A DNA stretch of 64,000 nucleotides. Source: Lactarius indigo (lineage: Eukaryota; Basidiomycota; Agaricomycetes; Russulales; Russulaceae). The stretch's first letter is position 1. Each line of letters opens with the position of its first letter. The notes below the pieces were generated by a model. That model was not told the origin of the DNA. It did no database searches and worked only from the letters and a program-made list of their open reading frames with translations. This document shows positions 21,537 to 31,200 of the stretch, in pieces. Made by a program: the position numbers and the translations under genes. The stretch lies in assembly GCA_025766275.1 (NCBI GenBank), contig JAFKAC010000028.1:310001-374000 (forward strand), given 5' to 3'.

Positions 21537-21625
21537 GCCACATTAGCTAAGGTCCATGGACCTTCTGGTGTGCCTTGATGGGTGAAAACGAAAAAATGGT
21601 TTCCGCATCTTTTTGAAAACGGCTG
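21537..21625 (-). repeat. Right terminal inverted repeat of transposon T
   Basis: 89 bp, reverse complement of the left repeat, ending GAAAACGGCTG directly before TA (21626-21627). Confidence 0.9.
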
Positions 21626-21996
21626 TAAAGCCCGCGCGTATTTGTATAAGTAGTCGACTCAGAAGACCAAGAGTCCCCATCTTGGTCTTCTTCAATCCAC
21701 CGCTTGACTCGTTCTCTTTCTTGCCTTAGTCTCAGACTAAGTGTGCCTCCACTCGTATCCACCAAGGGATACTACTTCTTCACTTTAAGCTGCAGCGTGT
21801 GCCGGAGTGCCCCTGTTCAGCTTGCGTTGGGTTGACACGTGATCCCCATTTGCCTATCTCCGCTAAGTTGATTATGCCCTCATAGTGTCCAAGTCAGACT
21901 GACACCGGTGGAGCGTAACAGCCAGGCAATTTTTGTCAATAGGGTCGCAACCCCAGGCTTCTCCTTAGGCGAGCGCGGCTTGATGTAGACGCAAGT

Positions 21997-24045
21997 TCAC
22001 TCATCTGGGTGAGTCAGCTCATACGCATCGTCATCCCATCGTGGAGCGGCATGATGCCTCTTAAGCCAGGTGCGTCCTAGCAAGAGATCATAGCGGAAGT
22101 GTGAAGCTTCATCTAGGACATAGGCATAGCACCGCGAGAGCAAGCCACCAATTTTAAGTACAAACGCCACGAACGCAGTAGTGGTCGTCCGTCCCGCGCC
22201 GACAATTTCTCTGGCTGTTATGGGGAATATTTGTGCTCCTGCGAGTCTCGCCTTCTGAGCGGTAAGATAGTTGGATTCTGCTCCTGTATCAAGGATAGTA
22301 TTGACAGAAATAAAGGTTGAGACGTCTGTCGATAACGTCGACTTTGGGGGTCCGATCTCCATCTCGTATATCGGCAACCCAGGATGCGCTACATTGTAGA
22401 CCTCAAGCGGATTTTCTTTGCTGCCTTCCGGAGGAACAGACGGTCTCTCGGGAAACACAGGGGAAACGGGTCGCCAACTTGATTCCACTACGGGACTGTC
22501 AGAGAATATAGGTGAGACAGGTCGCCAATCATCTTCCTCCGTTGGCCCGCCAAAGAATGGACTCGGGGTACTTTGCCACTTCTTCGGGACAACGTTGGAC
22601 GGCTTTACTAAATCTTCACTAGGCAGACCGGGGTCTCCAGGGGGTACGAGTTGAACTGGCAGCCAGTATTGGCTCCAGTCATTGCTGCCTCCTTCACATT
22701 CACTGAAGACGATTTTGGCTAAGTCATCCTCTTCTTCTGTGGTGAGTGGGCCTCCATTGTCGTCCATTAAGTTAGCTTCAGTAGTGAGATATTGCAGCTC
22801 TAGATCCGGTTTGTTCGGATCATAATTCTCCGGCGTATATTCTTCAGACGCGTAGCGTTCGGGAGGATATGGAAGCACTGGCTCGGGTTCTTCAACAGCA
22901 TACTCCTTCAGTGGCGACGCTTCTGGCTGATATTCTTCCGCCGTAGGTTCTTCAGCTATGTCTTCGAACAAATGTAGGGGTCTGGTCGACTTGGTACGTC
23001 CGTCCATAGTCCTCTTCTCCGCGCCTTGCGCTGATCGTTGCAACGGCTTGCGGCAATCTCGTGCGAAATGTCCCGACTCGTTACAATTGTAGCAGCGAGC
23101 CATGGGCGGTGGCTTACGCGGATCCCGACTCATGTTCATCGCATCCAAGTCCATTGGCTCAGAATGACCCGTCGACGCAGCAGACGACAGATAAGGCATG
23201 GTCGTCGTAGATGAAGGCGAGGTTTGATATTTCTTGAAAACTTTCAGGGGTCCGGGCTGAGTACCTGACGCTCCAGAGGCCAGCCGGTTAAGACTGTCCC
23301 ATTGTCTAGCAGCCACGTAGAGGATCGCCATGTCTCGTTCAGGCTGGGCCATAAGTTGTATTGACAATTCTTTAGGGAGCTTCCGGGTGAAGCGATACTT
23401 GCAATCATTGAAGGTCACCTCATCTGCTGGCAACTGGGATTCGATATCTTCGAAGCGGCGAGTATAGTCAGTAACTCCCGCGCGACAAGTAAGATTTTCT
23501 AGGTGAGCCCGAAGCTCGTTAGCATGCGCCGGGTGAGCCCAGTGATCCATCATCATCTGCTTTAGCTCATCCCAAGCAGGAATGTGCCCTCCGAGGGCAA
23601 GCCTTCGGGCATGGTACCATGCAAGAGCGGCGTCCCGGAAAACTTGGGTCGCATAGTTTGTCCAGCGGGCCCTTGGTATGCGACAAGTGCCCAACACATC
23701 TTCTGCTAATACTAACCATGCGGCAACATTATCTGCAGGTTTTCCGGAAAACGGTTGGATCGTAAGACGTTGGAAATTCGCTTCGCTCGGAGACGAAGTA
23801 CGCTGAGGGGGTGGGGGAGCTGCGATAGTAAGATTGGCGTGGGTAAAAGCAGTTTCTATTGCACTCTGAAACTGCTGCGATGTGACTATGGTACTTTCCA
23901 CGGTCTGAAAACGCTGTTCAAACCCGTGAAATATCATACGCATAGCCTGGTACATGTCGGGCATTAATCCCTGCTGCAGGATCTCAATGGGAGACCTCCC
24001 GAGTCCCCCTGCCTGTCCTGCCGGGACCTCTGTGTTCGGTTCCAT
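21997..24045 (-). CDS. Element A gag-protease
   Basis: An open frame of 682 codons on the minus strand, beginning MEPNTEVPAG. It contains a retrotransposon gag (capsid) region near residues 95-260 (TIQPFSGKPADNVAAWL), a zinc knuckle CYNCNESGHFARDC near 315, an acidic low-complexity linker, and an aspartic protease VNTILDTGAESNYL near residue 585. The frame stops with TGA at 21997-21999, and the same frame then continues with VYIKPRSPKEKPGV into pol, which is cut by element B at 21921. Either the stop is a CGA-to-TGA decay or expression needs readthrough; I cannot tell which. The 24046-24313 leader is noncoding. Confidence 0.88.
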   Translation of the reverse strand: MEPNTEVPAGQAGGLGRSPIEILQQGLMPDMYQAMRMIFHGFEQRFQTVESTIVTSQQFQSAIETAFTHANLTIAAPPPPQRTSSPSEANFQRLTIQPFSGKPADNVAAWLVLAEDVLGTCRIPRARWTNYATQVFRDAALAWYHARRLALGGHIPAWDELKQMMMDHWAHPAHANELRAHLENLTCRAGVTDYTRRFEDIESQLPADEVTFNDCKYRFTRKLPKELSIQLMAQPERDMAILYVAARQWDSLNRLASGASGTQPGPLKVFKKYQTSPSSTTTMPYLSSAASTGHSEPMDLDAMNMSRDPRKPPPMARCYNCNESGHFARDCRKPLQRSAQGAEKRTMDGRTKSTRPLHLFEDIAEEPTAEEYQPEASPLKEYAVEEPEPVLPYPPERYASEEYTPENYDPNKPDLELQYLTTEANLMDDNGGPLTTEEEDDLAKIVFSECEGGSNDWSQYWLPVQLVPPGDPGLPSEDLVKPSNVVPKKWQSTPSPFFGGPTEEDDWRPVSPIFSDSPVVESSWRPVSPVFPERPSVPPEGSKENPLEVYNVAHPGLPIYEMEIGPPKSTLSTDVSTFISVNTILDTGAESNYLTAQKARLAGAQIFPITAREIVGAGRTTTTAFVAFVLKIGGLLSRCYAYVLDEASHFRYDLLLGRTWLKRHHAAPRWDDDAYELTHPDE

Positions 24046-24313
24046 CTCCTTTTCGTCGGCGCACTAATACCGTGGGCCTATTGTATGGGTTGCGCAACCA
24101 AAAGAGTGTCGCGATAGCCAGAGTGCGAAAACTTGACTGGCCAGAGTTAGGTCAGCCTGGCGCTATTACAGCATTAAAGAATATACCTATAGGTCTTTTA
24201 ATTTGTCGACGCGCTTCCCAATTTTTGTGCAAACAACTATTTCTTTTGCTTGACCGTGAACTTCCTAAAAAGGGTGCGAGCTGAGATTAGGGGTAGCCTC
24301 ACACTTGATCAAG

Positions 24314-24608
24314 TGTGATGTTGCCCACTTCCGTGTGACTTCTTGACTAAGCGATTCGTAACGGCAGGGAATGATGGGTGAGAGAATTCTGTGATTCCAG
24401 TCGCCAACTCGCTGTTTAAATACATTTTGACTACACGCTTGTGCGTCGCGCTGACGCAGCCTACTCCTATCTTACAGGAATACATCTGAGACAAACCGTA
24501 GAGAACGATCTCGGAATACCTTCAATATACAGGCTTGCGCGTTGCTTTCATAATTCAGAAAGGTCACAAGACCACGATGAGTCACGCTGACTCATTCGGT
24601 TCACAACA
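24314..24608 (-). repeat. 5' LTR of element A
   Basis: 295 bp ending in the ankyrin paralogue at ATGG (24609). Its minus-strand start is TGTTGTGAACC. The promoter motif TATTTAAA (minus) lies near 24416-24423. The sequence next to it inside the element (CTTGATCAAG on the minus strand) is palindromic and not complementary to any known tRNA end that I recall. Confidence 0.92.
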
Positions 24609-24869
24609 ATGGGATATGAGCACGTGGAGATTGTGCGCTTGTTGCTCGACAATGGCGCTGATATAAACGCTACACAGAGGGAGAATGCTACTGCAGTACA
24701 CTTCGCATCGACCTACAGTCATTTCGAGATGGTACACTTGCTTCTTGAACAGGGAGCAAATGTGCAAATCCAGAATGTGTATGGTAGAACACCTTACCAA
24801 GACGCACGAAGGCATGGACACCGGAAGATTGCGCAGCTGTTGTTGGAGTATGGCGTCAGTGGAGTATAG
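24609..24869 (+). pseudogene. Ankyrin paralogue, right fragment
   Basis: It continues the frame of 6664-7192 from the duplicated ATGG: GYEHVEIVRLLLDNGADINA, then two more repeats, ending YGVSGV and a TAG stop. It aligns with 4359-4601 of the NACHT-ankyrin gene including its C-terminal end. Joining the two halves across element A gives an in-frame HRAMGYEH. The 3' flank (24870-25010) is also similar to that of the intact gene. Confidence 0.88.
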
Positions 24870-25458
24870 GGGTATATAGGGATTCAATGGATGAAGGATT
24901 CGATGTCACTCACTCATCTAGGCCTACTACTAAGTGTATTGCCTTTGGACTCGAGCGCTATTTATAATGTCGTTACGGTACTGTAATTGGAGTCTCTACT
25001 CGCCGTTGTGTTACAACAGGATTGCGCCTAGGGCTGTGTACTGTACCCATACCGAACGGGCCAGACAGGTCTGTACTACGGTCACGGCACCGTGCCGTTT
25101 GAGCTCAAAACAACTCACCAGACGGACGGTGGAGGGGACGGCCATCACCCGTCTAAGACCATCACAGTATGACCGTCAACGGCACTAGACGGTTTGGACG
25201 GGTCTCTCCAAAAAAATATCTCCTGCATCACCAACTTAACGTTTGCTTCTTGCCCCCCTGGCACCACTATCAACCAACCGCTGATTCCTCCATCACGCTG
25301 AGCCATTCCAGCCTCAACCCCGAGCCTGGCTCTTTGACACCACCTTACCCACTTCTCCCACGATCATGATCATACACATCTCCAAAGTCTCTCCTTCCCT
25401 GAGTTGCAACAGGGCTACAACACACCTTGTCAAACTGCCACCAAATTACTCTGCAAGC

Positions 25459-26282
25459 ACGCACATAGTGATTTGCCGACCCAGCCTGGAAGCTGGAAGC
25501 CAGCCCAAGCCGGCCGCTGGAAGCCAGGCTGAGCTGGAGCCGTAAGTCAGGCTTTTGTGGCCTGTGGCTCAGGCTTGAAATTCTCTGGGCTGGGGGATAC
25601 GGCCTGCATCTCGGCTTCAAAATTGCAGGCTACAGGCCGAAAAAAAATAAAATCAAATGACTGCCAGTCACCAGTCTGCCAGAGTACATGTTGCCCACCT
25701 CCTCACAGTATGTACACCCCCATTCTCTGTGTGCTGCCCCTCTCTGATTCACCATCTAGTCATCAAGTTCTCCATAACTTTTGAGCTCCGTGTCAGTGTG
25801 GCTCATTATTTTAGTTCTCCAGCTTTCTGCACTTGTGCGCAGCATCATTGGCTCGAATAAAATGTATTCCTGACTCATGCGACTATCTACATGAAGTTTC
25901 GTGTCACACACAAACATGCACGACCTTTTCAACCACCTTCAACAACCTGACCTCGTTTCTGTTCCCGACCCCAGCGCATGTCCACGCACGTTTAGCCCTT
26001 CAAAAGTTACATGTCCCCAATTATTGCAAACCTATATACGACGGCGCACGTCCCGCGGATGCGTGCGCAACACCTTGCAATGTATCCCATGCCCCAAGAC
26101 CTGCACATGTCTTGGGCATTTGTTGCCTCTCAAATATTCCCAAAGCCATGGCCTGAAAGCTGGGCCAGCCCAAGCCATGGGTGGCGGCTTGGGCCTCACA
26201 TTTTCCAGGCCTAAGCCTCTCAAAGCTGGGCCTAAGCTGCAGCTTTCAGGCCAAGCCGGGCTGGCAAATCACTACATGCACA
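25459..26282. repeat. Inverted-repeat unit with GGCC/GCTGG-rich ends
   Basis: CACATAGTGATTTGCC (25462-25477) is repeated inverted as GGCAAATCACTACATG (26263-26278). Both ends are followed inward by degenerate direct and inverted copies of CTGGAAGC/AGCTGGGCC motifs (25490-25640 and 26150-26260). The interior about 500 bp shows no gene. It looks like a small non-autonomous TIR element or a foldback repeat. No target duplication was recognised. Confidence 0.45.
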
Positions 26283-26395
26283 ATTCATTTCCTTTACCAG
26301 CCCTGGCCTGGGTCCTGGCTGAACACGCAGGTGTGGGCCGATCTCTGACTATCCAGACCATGAATATCACATGGACGGGTCTGGTGTGTTGAGGA

Positions 26396-27118
26396 GTGCC
26401 AGGATCTGTTCAATCTTCCACCCGCACATCCTGTGATTCACACGTTGCGCTCTCTGCTGCGGGTGAACAGGGACCTTGGCATTGGTGGCAAATGACAAGT
26501 TCCACTGGCCATTCAAGGGCCACATGCACGACAGCTGCAGTGGCTCCATGCGCACGTATTCCTGACTTCTCGTTCAGCACCATGCACCTCTGGTGAGTTG
26601 CATGAGTCGTGTGCCGAGGTGATATCTCTGATCCACTTTTCAGGTCCGAACCTCTTAGCATCACAGTCTGGGACGATTGGTCGCAGATGTCCCCTCATGT
26701 GGCCATTCTGGATCGATTGCTCTGCCTCTCCTTCACAGTTTCAGGCACAGAAGTTGTTGCTGTAGGCCCAGTGAGCACCATACCGAAGCTCGTTTCCTAC
26801 AGCTCCCGCTTCTTAGCAAATCTCGACGCACAGCGAGAAGGTGCAGCACGGGAGTCGAAAGCATTCCGAATTGCCCAGTCACCCAAGCTGGATAACCCCC
26901 TCTCTGCTTTCACCAATGCCATGCTCCAGATGGCACGGACATGCCTACATGAGAAAGAAGACAGCCTGTCGTATGTCGTACAGCAGTGGATGCAATTCTC
27001 ACTTGGTCCCCTGAGGCTCATCATCTTCCTGCGGATGATGGAGGATAATGAAATGGCGTTGTTCACTGCGAGCGATCTGCATTCTGATCTCAACCTCATC
27101 ATTCAATCTAGTGACCTC
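26396..27118 (+). pseudogene. Host gene fragment resembling Csf1/FSA C-terminal region, truncated by element D
   Basis: An exon from 26644 reads WSEPLSITVWDDW, then VGPVSTIPKLVSYSSRF, LDAQREGAARESKAF, KLDNPLSAFTNAMLQ and LRLIIFLRMMEDNEMALF without a stop up to the LTR at 27119. An intron at 26593-26643 (GTGAGT to CAG) joins it in phase to an exon ending MHLW (from about 26396). The block layout recalls the C-terminal region of the large lipid-transfer proteins Csf1/FSA (BLTP1) from memory; I could not search. Upstream exons are not convincing. The open frame runs 20 codons into the LTR, which is artefactual. The gene is broken here, and its 3' end would lie beyond element D outside the window. 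Confidence 0.45.
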
Positions 27119-27627
27119 TGTTACGCTCCACTGGCGTTAGTCCGACTTGGACTTGAAGAAGGTGTAATCGACTTAGCGAAGTAAAGGCGAATGGGGATCA
27201 CGTGTCAACCCAACGCAAGCTGAACAGGGGCAACACTGGCACATGCTGCAGCAGAGGGTGAAAGAAGAGTATCCCTTGGTGGATACGAGGAGAGGCACTC
27301 TTAGCCCAAGACTAAGGTGGATTAGAGACGAGTCAAGTGGTGGATTGAAGAAGACCAAGATGGGGACTCTTGGTCTTCCGATACAACTACTTATACAGAT
27401 ACGTGCGGGCTTTAAAGCGCCGCTGGAATAATAAGTGACCAATAGCGTAACTAGCTCGAACCCTAGTACAGCTATCCTAGGAGTGAGTCATACATGAGTC
27501 ACAATCACATGTGAACTACTATGCTGACTGATGCGATGTAAGAGTCCATGACTAATACTGATACCAGACCGTAGTCATAACTGGTCATGAGTCGTGTGTA
27601 ATGAGTCATCAAGTCCATACCGTAACA
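27119..27627 (-). repeat. 3' LTR of element D
   Basis: 509 bp from TGTTACGCTCC to CATACCGTAACA on the plus strand. AAGACCAAGAT at 27351-27361 (minus strand ATCTTGGTCTT) matches the primer-binding site at 50618-50628. The overlapping 154 bp with the truncated 5' LTR differ at three CpG-type positions. The polypurine tract abuts at 27628. Confidence 0.9.
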
Positions 27628-27739
27628 TCACCCCCTTTTCAAGAGTGAGGCCCACCTCACTAGTCCGCTACCGACTCCTGCCTCATCCGTTCCGCTTCAT
27701 CTTCCATTCGCGCCAATATGTTAGCTCGTTCAAGACGAT

Positions 27740-28193
27740 TGTAACGCCGTCACGACGTCAGCTCGACTTGAGCTCGATAAGGCGACTTTACGACTTAGCT
27801 GGTCACGCCCGATGGCGTATGGCTCGAAGGCAGGTTCTAGATGTGCGCAGACACTAGGATTCTTGGTAGCACTCCCCTGATCGGAGTCACGAAGAAGAGA
27901 CCGGAGAAGACAAGTAGTGACGATTGAAGAAGACCAAGATGGCGTGTCTTGGTCTTCCGTGGCTGTCTTAAATACAAGAAGAGCAGGCTTTCAAGCGCTG
28001 CTATGAGTCACCGTATCGTAGCGTCCAACGTATCGCGTAAGTACCGCAATCCTAATACTACTACTACCTGTACTAGGATCGAGTCACCCCTCAACGCCTA
28101 ACTCCTATCGTAAATGCCGAGTCCATGACTAATCTACCTTACCGCCGTAGTCACAACCGGTACAGTAAGGGTCCAAAGCGTGCGATCGTAACA
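27740..28193 (-). repeat. 3' LTR of element C
   Basis: 454 bp, TGTAACGCCGTC to GATCGTAACA on the plus strand. The polypurine tract on the minus strand, TGAAAAGGGGGTGA, ends at 28194. It carries the same TATTTAAG promoter and AAGACCAAGA/TCTTGGTCTT inverted repeat as its 5' partner. Confidence 0.95.
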
Positions 28194-28223
28194 TCACCCC
28201 CTTTTCAGCGTGAGACCCCAGAC

Positions 28224-31200
28224 TCACCGGAAATCCCGTGCCGTCCACGTGGACTGTTCGTCGCTAATCCTCTCAAACACGTTAGCCCTCTCCAGTCGAT
28301 AGATACAGTCCCTCTTATCGTCCCTTGCCAACAACCGCATGGCCTGAAGTTGGCGGATACGGGCCGCAAGCCGCTCCTCTTCGTATGCGGCTGCATGGTA
28401 ACGGGTCACCTCCGCAGTCAGAGACTCATCTCCGATGCGGTTCAGTGCGCGGTCCGTGATCTTGTCCGCGGCGAGGATGACTAAGTCCTCGTGGGCGATG
28501 AAGGCGCGTCCCGCAGCCGATAGCATCGGGAAGGCGTAGAGGGGTTTGCCATAGAGATGGGGAGAGCCGGGGATGAGTCCCAACACAAACGGATTCGCAC
28601 CTCCGACAATCTGAATGTGGCTAGCGTTCCTCTCTACGCCGTCTGGCCCGGTGATGGGGAAATGAATGTAATGGGGCTGTCTATTCGCCCTGAACCCTTC
28701 AGGCGCAAGGACCTGCGCGGGGTCTTCGTCGGGCGTAATGGGGGTGTGAAGTGCGACGCCGGGCAGTCGCACACGTCCTCGAGACATGGCGGTTCCGTCG
28801 GTGTGTACGAGCCAAGGGGTGATTCGGGGATTAGTAGGGTGGCTGTGCGTTCGAAGGAGGGGGTGTCTGACCGGGTAGTAATCCTCGTCGTCAGTGTGAG
28901 CCTCGTCGTGAGGGAGCGCTGCCTGCGCTGCCGCAACTTGCTCAACCTCTGCTGCGCTAAGCACAACTGTTCGTTGGCCCACTCCTTTGCCATCCTCCGC
29001 CAATCCTCCGCTGCTTCTAACTCCTGTTGGGTCCTCGAGGGGACGATCGGCAGGGAGAATTCCCCTCGTGCCGATGAGGTCGTCTCCTGGGGGGATAACG
29101 GCAATGGGTTCGCGATTGCCGTTGTCGTCTCGGAAGATGTGAGGGACGGCATGCTGCTGCTCGTCGTCGGGCTGGTGAGTCGGGTCGGGGAACCTCTGTA
29201 GGACAGCAGCCCATTCTTGAGCGGTGATATGCCCCGTTCGCACGTTTGCAGGTGTGTACGGAGTGAGCTGGACCGATTGAACCACGGTTTCTTGGTCGTC
29301 TTCGATGAGGTTGGCAGCGTCTTGTGCGACTTGGTCGAGGAGGATCGCCGTGGTGACATGTCTGAGGGGAGAAGTGGGCATAGAGGTCTGAGAGGATCGG
29401 ATGTAGGAGTGATACTCTCCCTGACGCTCCTCGGTCTCATTTTTAAGTCTTCGTATGGCTGTTCGGCCCGCTTGGTATTCCTCTATTGCCTCCGGAGCAA
29501 AGACGTCATCCTTATCGACCCACTGATTTTCCGAGTCGGGGTACCCCTTCCATTTGATGAGATACTGAAGTTTCTTGCGGCGGCCGAAATGCCGTGAGTC
29601 CAGAACAGCCTCGACTTCGTATTCTTCTTCTCCTTCCACAAGATCCGGTGGCGGCCGAGGGAAATTTTCACCATGCATGGTCGTGCTTTTGTACGGCGTG
29701 AGAAGATCTATATGAAACACCAGGTGGATGCTCCACTGCGTGGGAAGTTCAAGGCGGTAATTGTATGGGGACATCACCTGGACTACTTTGAAAGGGCCGT
29801 GGCGTTGCGCCGCGAGTTTTGCCGTGGGTTGATTGGTTCGCAAGTGTTTCCCTTCTAACCACACTTGGTCACCTATTTGATATTTCGGGGTATCTCGGTG
29901 TTTCACCCAGCCATCCTGGGCCCTCTTGATGAGGGTTTGGGCCAGCTGTCGTGCTTCCTTAAGCTGTGTGAGTCGGGTGATAACGTTTGGAATAGGGGAT
30001 GGCTTATCCGTCCAATCGGCTATCGGATCATAGCCCATAAGTAGCATGAACGGCGATTGTTTCGTATGCTCATGGGGCCAGTTATTATGAGCGAATTCTG
30101 CTACGGGAAGATACGCCGCCCAGTTATCTTGACGCTCGTTAGCCCAGAATCGCAGATACTGTTCTAGCCATTGATTGGTCCATTCTGACTGTCCATCGGT
30201 CCGTGGATGATACGCCGTGGAAATATTCTGCTTGATGCCTAGGATTCGGCATACTTCTCTGGTAAATTTGGACGTGAACCGGGGGTCGCGATCACTGATA
30301 ACTTTGCGCGGTAATCCGAACCGCTTGAACACGTGAGCGACGTACAGAATAGCGGTTTCTTCTGCCGTAATTTCTTCGTTACACGGGATGAATATAGAGG
30401 CCTTGCTGCAGTCGTGATCGGTAATGGTGAGAATGCTATCATAGGACTGGGACGCTGGTAATTTAGTAATGAAGTCCAGTGCGATGGTGTGAAAGGGGGG
30501 GGCATCCGCTACTGCAGTAATAGGATGCAGTGGTGCACGCGTTGGTCTTGTGTTGACTTTGTTTCGCTGGCAGTCAGCACACCCCGTAACGTATTCGTAC
30601 ACGTCTCGGCGGATGCGTGGCCACCAGTAGTGTCGCTCCACTATTCGTTGAGTCCTACTGATGCCCGGATGTCCGTGGATAGGGGGGTCGTGATGGTCGT
30701 GTATTATTGTCCTGTACGCGGACGTGGGTCCCGTGATTACCAGTCGCCTGTCCTTGTACCATTCTCCTTCGATCTTCTTCAGCTGATGGGTGTCGACCCA
30801 TCCCTGGATGATTTTTGGGTCCTGTCGCCGCCTCGGTATTTGCAACATTGGATGTATTTCCAGGGCACGTGCGGTATTAGCAGCTCGTACGAATACTTCG
30901 GGGGGTAGGACCACTACACCTTGGTTGTCCCCTTCCCCTTGGTCATAGTCTGGTCGCCTGGATAAGGCGTCTGCTCTGCCGTTGTTCTTCCCTTTGATGT
31001 GGTGGATCTCGAAGTCATATTCCATCAGTTCTAATACTTCCCTAGCGACCCTCCGACTAATCTTTTGTGGGGTCTTCCAGTATTGGAGGTTAAGATGGTC
31101 GGAGAATATTTTAATTTTGTGTGGGGATCCTGCAAGTAGGGGTCTCCAGTGTCGAAGGGCTTTGACGATGGCTAGAAGCTCCAAGTCATAGATGTCATAA

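Larger units (their letters stand above)
18375..21625 (+). mobile_element. Transposon T: two-gene TIR DNA transposon (Tc1/mariner-like)
   Basis: The element is 3251 bp, with terminal inverted repeats of about 90 bp starting CAGCCGTTTTCAAAAAG and TA target duplications at 18373-18374 and 21626-21627. It holds a plus-strand DDE transposase gene (18531-19655) and a convergent minus-strand second gene (19711-21416) whose stop codon is about 55 bp from the transposase stop. TA duplication plus the DDE order place it in the IS630-Tc1-mariner superfamily. Both genes keep open frames with clean introns, so it may be autonomous. Confidence 0.93.
10912..21920 (+). mobile_element. Element B: chromodomain Ty3 retrotransposon nested in A
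   Basis: The 5' LTR is 10912-11397 and the 3' LTR is 18182-21920, which drops to 486 bp once transposon T is removed; both LTRs are then exactly 486 bp. The flanks are ACCAG (10907-10911) and GCCAG (21921-21925), a 5-bp target duplication with one transition. Internal order: self-primer site, gag (four TGA stops), pol (uninterrupted), polypurine tract. The insertion site is the start of the RT-containing pol of element A. B is the same family as D. Confidence 0.93.
18182..21920 (+). repeat. 3' LTR of element B, split by transposon T
   Basis: LTR halves are 18182-18374 and 21626-21920. Removing T together with one copy of the TA target duplication restores CTTTAAAGC, exactly as in the intact 5' LTR at 11100-11108, and gives 486 bp. 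This makes T the youngest insertion of this nest. Confidence 0.92.
7482..24608 (-). mobile_element. Element A: Ty3-type LTR retrotransposon without chromodomain
   Basis: The element is bounded by 295-bp LTRs (5' LTR 24314-24608, 3' LTR 7482-7776) and by ATGG target duplications at 7478-7481 and 24609-24612. Gag-protease lies at 21997-24045, and RT, RNase H and integrase are at 7963-10904, all on the minus strand. Element B is inserted in its pol between 10911 and 21921; without B the element is about 6.1 kb. No chromodomain follows the integrase, which ends in the simple form typical of non-chromodomain Ty3 lineages. No tRNA-like TGG follows the 5' LTR, and I could not identify its primer site. 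Its pol carries three TGA stops and a 1-nt deletion, so it is not autonomous. Confidence 0.9.

Noticed and set aside
27119..27184. Last 20 codons of the open frame ending at 27184 as part of the host protein
   Set aside because: They lie inside the D LTR and are accidental readthrough.
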